Source: Pelobates cultripes
Lineage: Eukaryota > Chordata > Amphibia > Anura > Pelobatidae
Direction: 5' to 3'
Length of the DNA stretch: 64,000 nucleotides
NCBI GenBank assembly: GCA_933207985.1
Contig: OW240921.1
Location: 150,215 to 214,214, forward strand
The notes beneath the pieces are model-generated. The model ran no database searches and was not told the origin of the DNA. It saw only the letters and a list, made by a program, of their open reading frames with translations. Positions 56,575 through 64,000 of this stretch are shown here, in pieces (positions within the stretch are counted from its first letter, which is position 1; every line of letters starts with the position of its first letter). A program made the translations under genes and the position numbers.

Positions 56575-57491
56575 CAGGCCTTATTTTCCAGCCAATTTGT
56601 GATCTTCTCAAGTGAGTCAAATGTGTGCTTAGTCCCATCTTTAGTAACAATAAGTTTGGTTGGGAAACCCCACCGATATTTTAAATTATTTTCCCTTAGG
56701 CGCAGTGTGGCTGGCAGGAATAGTTTCCTTGCTTTTCTTGTCTGGAAGGACAAATCTGGGAAGACCTTTATATCGTTGAATTTGCCTTAAACTCTTTCCA
56801 TTTGTCTTGCCGCTTTTAGAATTTAGGAGTGACAAGCAATAATTGTGTCTCTTGGGAGATCATCTGGAAGTGTTCTTGGTTTGTATAGTCGATGCGTTCT
56901 TTCAAGAAAGTCCACTTTGTCATCGATGTTTATTTTAAGAGCTTTAAAAATCTCTGAGAGGTAGGTTTCCAGATTATCTTGTGTGATGGATTCAGTGATG
57001 GCTCTTATTCTTAAATTATTTCTTCTGCCTCTATCTTCTATGTTTGTGGTTCTCTCTTCAAGTTCTGTTATCTTCCTTTGTTGTGTCTCAATAAGCTCAC
57101 TTTGCTTCTCTAAGAGAAATTCTAGATTTTCTATTTTTTGTTTGTTGACTTTGATTTTTTGTCCAATCTCCAATATATCTTTCTTAAAAGCGGCAAAGCT
57201 CCCCTGCATTTCTTTTTTTATTTGTTCCAGCTGTAAGTCTAAACAATCTTGTAAGTACCCTTGGGTGATTGTTTGTCGTTCTCCTGAGTAATCCTTTACC
57301 TCAGTATCAATGAAATCCCCAGTTTCCTTAGTTAAGGCTGCTTTATTTGGGGTAGATAGTTGAGAAATTTCTGAGGTGCTTTTATCTGCTGGTGCAGTAA
57401 AATAATTAGAAAGTCTCTTTTCCTTTTTGCAATCTTTTTTGGGGGGAGGTTTCTGGTCCAGCCGTTGATCAGCTGTTTTCCTAGTTGCCAT
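56575..57491 (-). pseudogene. L1 ORF1 (host L1)
   Basis: The start is MATRKTADQRLDQKPPPKKD at 57491, a basic N-terminus. Then come a Ser/Thr-rich part, a coiled coil (KKDILEIGQKIKVNKQKIEN, LEKQSELIETQQRKITELEE) and the RRM start RRNNLRIRAITESI. The frame stops at 56823 within the RRM/CTD region. The remaining C-terminal text (GFPTKLIVTKDGTKHTFDS) is readable in other frames down to about 56575. ORF1 protein binds L1 RNA and forms trimers through the coiled coil. Confidence 0.88.
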
Positions 57492-58291
57492 TATTCAGGT
57501 CTGATTCCCCTCTGTTTTCTGAAACTTATTTTATTAGAGAACTGAGTTTAGCAGAAATGCCCTCTTTATCAAACGTCTCAAGTTTTTACTACGTTTAAGG
57601 CAGTTGTTGGATTCTTTACCTATTTCCTCCTTTTTTCTTTTCCTCCTTCCTTACTTTCCTTCTCTCTCACTTTACTCCTTCTGTTTGTACCTTTTTGGCA
57701 CTACAGCCTTAGGAGTATTGTGAGTTTCATTTCATTTTTGCAGCTTCTCCACTTCATTACATTCAGAGCTGGTTATTTAAACAGTATTTATTATTATTAT
57801 TATTTTTAGTGTTTACAGCTTCTCCACTTCAATTCATTCAGGGCTGGTTATTAAACAATTTCTCCCTTTATGAAACTGACATTTAATGTTTGCAGCTGCT
57901 CCACTTTAACTCATTCAGAACTGGATATTAAACAGTGGTTTTCCTTTTTTCCCCTTCCTTCCCCCTTATACGCCATGCTTTTAAAGTGCCTTATCTGGTT
58001 TGGTGTTGTCAGCTTACCAACCTGCTGCACCAGCGCTCACCTCCTTCCCAAGTGTAGGCTGTCAATCTGCCTACAGCTGCACCTCAGAACGCTGCACCTC
58101 AGAGGTTGACGATGGCTGTCTCTCCTGGCTACCGGTGTGAGCCCGGCTTGTGTAATCAGGGGAGCAGACACTGGCGGGCTGCGACTCCTCCTTTCCCGCC
58201 TGGGACTCCACAGCTCAGCTCCGTCAGACGGCGTGCACGCTACGCTCCCTGCGTGACGTCACGCTGACATCCCCGCTGAGGAGACCTAGCG
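57492..58291 (-). promoter_or_regulatory. L1 5' UTR with a CRE-like palindrome
   Basis: About 800 bp precede ORF1. The first 200 bases (58090-58291) are GC- and CpG-richer than the surroundings, as expected for an internal L1 promoter. The palindrome GCGTGACGTCACGC at 58251-58264 holds the CREB/ATF site TGACGTCA (58254-58261), about 30 bases from the transcript start implied by the target duplication. The inner part has three related units (CTCCACTTCATTACATTCAG, near 57750, 57825 and 57897). Confidence 0.65.
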
Positions 58292-59026
58292 AATGCTGGG
58301 GAGTTAATAAAACCCTGAGGCAATCTTGTCCAAACATACTGTTTACCTGCCCAGGTAAAACTAGCTATATTATAACTTTGAGGACTGATGAGATGGCTCC
58401 AGAAAGCATTGGAAAAATCCAATGTAGTTTTATATTTTCCTATAAACATATGGTGTAAAATGAATGGGGAAAGCATATTCTGAGCTGCTACGGGTGGTGT
58501 AATTCTGTTCACGTGTCTATAGTCTAATACCATGCTCCATTTATTATCTGTCTTTGGCACAGGATAAACAGCGGTATTCATAGAACTATATTGTTCCTTA
58601 ATAACACCTTGTTTCAGCAGGCCATTTATTACTACCTGTATATCAGGCATTGCAAGCGGACCTGTTGTTATATGATGACAAATGTCTTTTCTGTGTCCTA
58701 CCTGAATTTCCCATTGTTGAAAAACATCCTTATTCTGCACTAGAATTTCTTTTAATTTTTGTTGATTTGATAATGAGGTGTATTTTTTAGTTGATGCTCT
58801 ATTTGTGAATCAATATTAATTGGTACAGTAAACTGTAATGCAGGTTTTGAAACTATATCTATGAAATGTGAAACATCTTTATATGCAATGAAGAACGGAA
58901 CATCCAAACCATGTTCAGCTAGTTCATGTTTAACCTTTTGCTTTTCAATAACCTTAATGGTTTCATGATATAAAGGATATGTACCATTGCCCTCTAATGT
59001 TTCAATAGTAACTGTTACGGTTGCCT
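58292..59026 (-). pseudogene. Foamy-like endogenous retrovirus pol, proximal part (RT)
   Basis: The minus strand gives a poorly preserved protease/RT entry segment (58745-59026, with KVIEKQKVKHELAEHGLD). Then come the RT finger and palm blocks (58306-58740): AVYPVPKTDNKWSMVLDYR, KYKTTLDFSNAFWSH, and KQYVWTRLPQGFINSPA. At that point the L1 enters, and pol resumes at 38401. The block spacing and the LPQGF neighbourhood match spumaretrovirus-like enzymes better than gamma- or betaretroviral ones, in my judgement. Stops near 58750 and truncation at 59026 by LTR sequence leave it non-functional. Confidence 0.72.
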
Positions 59027-59820
59027 CCAGGCGGGCTGGAAGTTAGACTGCTTGAATATCCTGGTTCCCAAACTTGGAGAGTGAGAGCGCAGCTCCGATC
59101 AGCATACAGTATTAATTCCTGGAAATGTAGAACATCCCACTAGCTATAGCAAAGCTAGGATACACCTTTCCCTACAACACGAGTCGAGGCTGCGAGTTGA
59201 GGGTAAAACAAACTGTTTTAATGGGTACACATGCACGGCTTAAATACAAGTTTTCAGGCCAGGGGACCACCCACCTGGACCTGATGGTACACAGGACAAT
59301 ACAGTGTCACAGCCAATAGGGACAAAGTGCATTTTATTAAACACTCCCCCCTACCCTGGAGATAATTGGTCTCAACGGTTACAGTAACTCAATTAGCTCC
59401 AGGCACATGAAATTCCCATGTTTTATTACATACCAGAAAACAGGATAAAAATACACAACTTTCACATTATAATAGTAAAATGACCCATCCAACCCGTCTC
59501 CAGACAGCTTGGATCTGAGCACACAAAATATACGAATTGTGCTCAGATCTCAAGAATGGTGTAGGGAAACCCTGGGAATAAAGTCTGTCTGTTTGGCTTT
59601 CGTATCTTTCTGTCCGAACAGATGGGATAACCGGCACCTCAGCGATTCGTGTAAACCAGTAGCCGATAATAGTTCCAGGGGTTTTACGATTAAGTCCCTC
59701 TGAGCATTCTATGACAAAAGGTAGCCGCCGCCTCGTGTTTGGCATCCGAACGGCGACCACCTTATGATAAGTAATTATATTGTGGTTAACCACAGAAACC
59801 GCAGTTTAATTGGCGACACA
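59027..59820 (-). mobile_element. LTR of the same group, no clear target duplication
   Basis: On the + strand it begins TGTTACGGTTGCCTCC and ends near TTGGCGACACA. It contains the R-region motif ACACGAGTCGAGGCTGCGAG and the GGAGATAATTGGTCTCAACG motif of the group. The flanks (GTAAC and CGCCA) do not match, so it may be a truncated or recombined copy. Confidence 0.6.
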
Positions 59821-61823
59821 CGCCAGACTATAGGCGGTCCCATGCCGGCGATCGCGGGGGGGGACTGTCAGGGAGCCCCCCCCCCCGCGGCAGATCCTCT
59901 TCCTGGCAGCCCCCCCGGCCATGTGTGAGTGAGGTCCTTGCGAGGACCTCACAGTCACATGGCCGCGTAGGCTGCCTCCTGCATTGCCAGCAGGGGGGCT
60001 GCCTGTAATGACAGGTGGTCCCCCTGCTGGCTGAAAATTTAAATAAATAAATTAAAAAGTGTAAAAAAAAAAATGTATACTTAGATCATATATATATAGT
60101 ATATATATATATGATCTAAGTATATATATACACATATGCATACACATACATATACTGTCTAGGTGTATTTTACTATTAATATATATATAATTATATATAT
60201 ATATATATATATTAATATAAAATTACACGTAGACTGATACTGATTAAATATATATATAATTATTGTTATATATATATTTATATATAATATTAAAAAATTA
60301 AATATGTAAATACGTTAAAAAATAAAATTAAAAAAATAATTAAAAAAAAATAATTAACAAATATATAGATGTGTGTTATTTCGTTCTAACTGTATTGTGA
60401 TATTAATATATATATATTTATATCAAAATACACGTAGAACAAAATAATATATATATCTACATACAAAAATATATACGTATATATCACTATATATATATAT
60501 ATTTATACCTATATATAAATAAAAATATTTAAAAAAAATTATATATATATACACATATAGATTCACATATGTATATATATACATATATTAATTCTACATA
60601 TATATTTATGTAATATTTTTACATAATTAGGTATCTTAATTAATTACAATTAGCGGGACCTGCCTGACAACCCATGCCGAAAGTAAAGGGAATTTAATTT
60701 GCTAGCACTATATTTAATCCTATAACTTTCCAAGACACCATAAAACATGGGGGGTACTGTTCTACTCGGGAGACTTTGCTGAACACAAATATTAGTGTTT
60801 CAAAACAGTAAAATGTATTACAACGATGATATCGCCAGTAAAAGTTATGTTTTTTTGCATTTTTCACGCACAAACAGCACTTACACGGACGATATTATTG
60901 CTGTGATACTTTTTGCTGTTTTGAAACACAAATATTTGTGTTCAGCTAAGTCTCATGTACAGGTTTTATGGTGTTTTCAAAAGTTACAGCGTCAAATATA
61001 AGGCTTGTGTTTCATTTTTTTCACATTAAAATTCGCCAGATTAGTTACGGTGCCTTTGAGACCCTATGGTAGCCCAAGAATGAAAATTACCCCTATGATG
61101 GCATACCATTTGCAATAGTAGACAACCCAAGGTATTGCAAACAGGGTATGTCCAGTCTTTTTTAGTAGCCACTTAGTCACAAACACTGGCCAAAATTGGC
61201 GTTTTTTGCATTTTTCACACAAACAAATACTAACGCTAACTTTGGCCAGTGTTTGTGACCAAATGGCTACTAAAAAAGACTGGACATACGCCATTTGCAA
61301 TACCTTGGGTTGTCTACTATTGCAAATGGTATGCCATTATGGGTGTAAATTTCATTCCTGCACTACTATAAAGTCCCAAAGGCAACGTAACCAATCTGGC
61401 GAATTTCAATTTCAAATGTAACACGCTATATTTGACCCTTTCACCTCCCAAAACGCCATAAAACCTGTACATAGGGGATACTGTTTTACACGTGAGACTT
61501 TGCTGAATACAAATATGTGTATTTTATTGCAGTAAAAGCAAACAGTATTATGACATTGACGTTGTCATGTAGAACTAAAAAAATAAATTAAAAATCTTAT
61601 TTTCTCCCATTTTTTTAATATTAAATTATGTTTCATAGCTAAATATTTGATATTAAATGAAAGCCCTGTTTCCCCTGAATAAAATGATATATAATAAGGG
61701 TGGGTGCATTTACTATGAAAGAGGTGAATTACGGTTGGACAGACATGTAGCGCAAATGCCAGGTTTTGTTTACATTTTGTTTTGTTCACAACGTGTACAT
61801 TTGGCTCCATCCTTAAGGGGTTA
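59821..61823. mobile_element. Palindromic foldback DNA element, copy 2
   Basis: It has the same order as copy 1: a GC-rich head with GGGGGACTG and CCCCCTGCTG, an AT/TATA-rich middle (60040-60640), then inverted units, with the end at CCATCCTTAAGGGGTTAA. The block 60960-61190 is complementary to about 61240-61470. It is diverged from copy 1 but alignable throughout the right part. Confidence 0.75.
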
Positions 61824-62159
61824 ATTACAATAGTGAAGAAACGGAGAATCTTTAAATTATCAATACTGTAGCTTTAAGAAAAGAGAGGATTGCTGGCAAT
61901 TAGAGAATCAAACAAAGTTTTAATGATTGTGATAAACTTAAGTGAAAAGCATAAAATAATTCAATAAGAAGAAATTGCTGGTTATAGCAAACAATACAAA
62001 GTTAATCAATAAGTATTTCCTCAGAGATGTATTGAATAATATTCTTTAGGTTGATAGGAATAATCTTCAATAGAAATAGTATGCAGGTAGCAGAGAATAT
62101 TTGCAAAGCAAGAAACAGTTCATAGTGGTTAAGCTTGATGGGAGTTATCCTCAATATAA
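61824..62159. other. No gene recognised
   Basis: This AT-rich stretch is perhaps an outer part of the DIRS-like element that follows. No motif could be named. Confidence 0.35.
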
Positions 62160-62782
62160 TTCAAGATTTTCCTAGTCTTGACGTCAGAAAATATAGATTT
62201 TATTAAAGACAGGAGGCGAGTATTATGCATTAACTTTCTTTACTTAACTCCAGCAGCAAAGACATTTTTTCAATAAAGTTTAGTGAATAAAAAAGGTAAA
62301 ACAACAGAGTAACTGAAATGGAACGTTGGTAGCCAATCAGCATCCAGTATAGTCCATATAGTGAATGATCCCCAATATTCTCCCTCTTTCGAGCTGCGAA
62401 TGTAGAAGAAGTGTCTAGTAGAGTAGCTCCAAGGATAGAATGATGAAACTCCAAACAGGATTAAGCTGAAAAATAAATAACAGGGTGGGTTAATGGGAGG
62501 GATAATACTCGCCTCCTGTCTTTAATAAAATCTATATTTTCTGACGTTAAGACTAGGAAAATCTTGAATTTTATAGCAAGACAGGAGGCTCGTATTATGC
62601 ATGTTCAAAGCTATGTAGTCATAATATAACATACATCGGAAGTTATTACAATATTATTTTTGAAACATGCTGGCTAGGTCTAAAATAAAACTGTTTAAAT
62701 GTAGATTCTGAAGACCAATCTGCTGTTTTTAATAGATCTGATAAAGAGCCTCCTGCTTGAAACACTTTAGTAGTCATAGCTA
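62160..62782 (-). pseudogene. DIRS-type element end with recombinase C-terminus and inverted repeats
   Basis: The minus strand 62641-62782 encodes TTKVFQAGGSLSDLLKTADW, then SSESTFKQFYFRP and a stop, the C-terminal end of a DIRS tyrosine recombinase with the nucleophile Tyr in FYFRP. It is followed by two near-perfect inverted copies of about 66 bases (62161-62228 and 62503-62570; one C/T difference), and the motif AGACAGGAGGC occurs a third time at 62580. Inverted terminal repeats after the recombinase are a property of DIRS elements. The upstream part of the recombinase is cut off at 62782 by another repeat. Confidence 0.75.
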
Positions 62783-63110
62783 GTGATGTCGCGAACCCGA
62801 AATTTTCGGTTCGCGAACGGCGAACGCGAACTTCCACAAATGTTCGCGAACCGGCGAACCGCCCCGAACCGCCATTGACTTCAATTGGGAGGCGAATTTT
62901 AAAACACACAGGGACTCTTTCTGGCCACAATAGGGATGGAAAAGTTGTTTCAAGGGGACTAACACCTGGACTGTGGCATGCCGGAGGGGGATCCATGGCA
63001 AAACTCCCATGGAAAATTACACAGTTGATACAGAGTCTGGTTTTAATCCATAAAGGGCAGAAATCACCTAACATTCCTAAATCACAATCAATATGGATTG
63101 ACACCTGACA
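62783..63110. repeat. Interspersed repeat rich in TTCGCGAAC palindromes
   Basis: It begins TGATGTCGCGAACCCG and contains GTTCGCGAACGGCGAACGCG and ATGTTCGCGAACCGGCGAAC, then a plain part ending near AACATTCCTAAATCACAATC. I know this type as a frequent frog repeat. I cannot assign it to a transposon class from this copy. Confidence 0.6.
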
Positions 63111-63114
63111 TATG

Positions 63115-63420
63115 ACATATTGACACCTTGACATATGGATTGACACCTGTCCTCAGAGCCCCTGATACACACTGACACAGAGCAGAATAGAGACTGTCCC
63201 CCTACATAGGGTCACTTGGCAGATATGGATTGACACCTGTCCTAAGGATCCCTGATACACACTGACACAGAGCAGAATAGGGACTGTTCCTCCTACATAG
63301 GGTCACTTGGCAGATATGGATTGACACCTGTCCTCAGAGCCCCTGATACACACTGACACAGAGCAGAATAGGGACTGTTCCCCCTACATCGGGTCACTTG
63401 GCAGATATGGATTGACACCT
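63115..63420. repeat. Tandem repeat, about 91 bp unit, three copies
   Basis: Units contain ATGGATTGACACCTGTCCT, GATACACACTGACACAGAGC and AGGGTCACTTGGCAGATATG. Copies are about 95 % alike by eye. The array ends at the LTR start. Confidence 0.88.
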
Positions 63421-64000
63421 TGTTACAAACTGCTATTTGTAACGGGCCCTTTAAATGGCAAATTGCCCTGTTTCCCTGGGTTGTGGAGAAGCCTCTTTGC
63501 CAGCCTCCTCCCGCATGACTATGGCCCCTGGGAGATTGTGAAAATGTATGCACTTTTATTTGGTGTGTATGGCCCTTTAAGACTGTCGGTGGGCATATTG
63601 GGGCTTATGGACTCTTTATGTGACTGGTGCTGGCCCTTTAAACACCTTTTTGGGACATCAGGAAGATTGGGACACTGCCCCTTTAAGGCCGTGTCCCCAG
63701 ACTTGTTGGGGACACGGCCCCTTTAAGATGGTGTCCCCTGTGTCCCCAGACCTGGTGCAAACCCTTTGTGCCTGCCTTGCTATTTTCCACTTGGTTCAGT
63801 AAATGGGAAATTATTTCAGCTGCAGAGACTAAGTCCCATTCGGCGATGGGACTTAGTCTTTTTTTCAGCCGTTTTTTTCAGCCTTATTTCAGCTGCAGGG
63901 ACTAAGTCCCATTCGGCGATGGGACTTAGTCTTTTTTTTAGCCGTTTTTTTCAGCCTTATTTCAGCTGCAGGGACTAAGTCCCATTCGGCGATGGGACTT
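63421..64000 (+). mobile_element. LTR, 5' part, runs off the window
   Basis: It starts TGTTACAAACTGC and carries the group motif GGAGAAGCCTCTTTGCCAGC, then ATGACTATGGCCCC, and repeated CCCTTTAAG boxes. The sequence continues past the window end. Confidence 0.65.
63812..64000. repeat. Tandem 77-bp unit with a 13-bp hairpin
   Basis: More than two copies of a unit holding GACTAAGTCCCAT, TCGGCG, ATGGGACTTAGTC (a perfect 13-bp stem with a six-base loop) followed by a T-rich stretch with CAGCCG. The third copy is cut by the window end. Confidence 0.88.

Larger units (their letters stand above)
38416..58291 (-). mobile_element. Full-length L1/Tx1-type LINE (host of later insertions)
   Basis: It is bounded by a 14-bp duplication AATGCTGGGGAGTT (38402-38415 and 58292-58305). 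The 3' end has the oligo(A) tail (T run at 38413-38424 on the + strand). The parts are 5' UTR 57492-58291, ORF1 56575-57491, ORF2 in two pieces (55363 to 54297, then 42475 to about 38810), and 3' UTR. The sequence between 42476 and 54296 is a younger L1, and 40869-41832 is a solo LTR. Without them the element would be about 7.1 kb. It has entered the retroviral pol exactly within the codons after the LPQGF motif. Confidence 0.93.

Noticed and set aside
59017..59825. Solo LTR with target duplication
   Set aside because: The five-base flanks do not match (GTAAC and CGCCA), so it is listed as LTR sequence without a claimed clean insertion.

Overview
The window is vertebrate nuclear DNA and most likely comes from a frog (anuran). 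The evidence is intron-containing Ly6/uPAR-type exons together with a mix of mobile elements typical of amphibian genomes: Tx1/L1-like LINEs, Ngaro and DIRS tyrosine-recombinase retroelements, a Penelope-like element, TTAA-flanked T2-type MITEs, Tc1 and hAT transposons, many solo LTRs, and a foamy-virus-like endogenous retrovirus. I see no bacterial operon, CRISPR array, tRNA or rRNA.

Host genes occupy only the left end. Three exons at 3543-3692, 5915-6058 and 6694-6890 (+), all joined in phase 1, encode the second half of one and all of a second Ly6/uPAR domain, with a hydrophobic GPI-type tail. A second gene of the same kind begins at 8694 with a signal-peptide exon, also ending in phase 1. 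Its remaining exons are not visible here. The gene pair is invaded by a Tc1 transposon (DD37E spacing) and by four minisatellite arrays (7.1-11.9 kb).

12-24 kb holds LTR pieces around an assembly gap, a hAT element with 8-bp target duplications carrying its own minisatellite and three hairpins, a Ty3/gypsy element whose integrase tail precedes the reverse transcriptase (Gmr1-like order), and a Ngaro retroelement (Gag, RT, recombinase, SGNH hydrolase) inserted in LTR sequence. 24-35 kb holds a second minisatellite related to the 10.7-11.9 kb array and split by a solo LTR, a palindromic foldback element, a third minisatellite split by another solo LTR, the end of a Penelope-like element, and a long palindrome.

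35-59 kb is one nested structure. A foamy-like retroviral pol is cut by a full-length L1 (38416-58291, 14-bp target duplication). That L1 is cut by a second, 5'-truncated L1 (42476-54296, 90-bp direct repeats at its ends). The second L1 in turn carries a MITE, a solo LTR that contains another MITE, and a complete but non-coding LTR element (48315-53074) whose internal minisatellite has swallowed an L1 fragment. The right end (59-64 kb) holds an LTR, a second foldback element, a DIRS recombinase end, a satellite-like repeat and an LTR that runs off the window.

Coordinates of element ends are read by eye. Ends supported by target duplications are reliable to the base. Others are approximate and marked as such.
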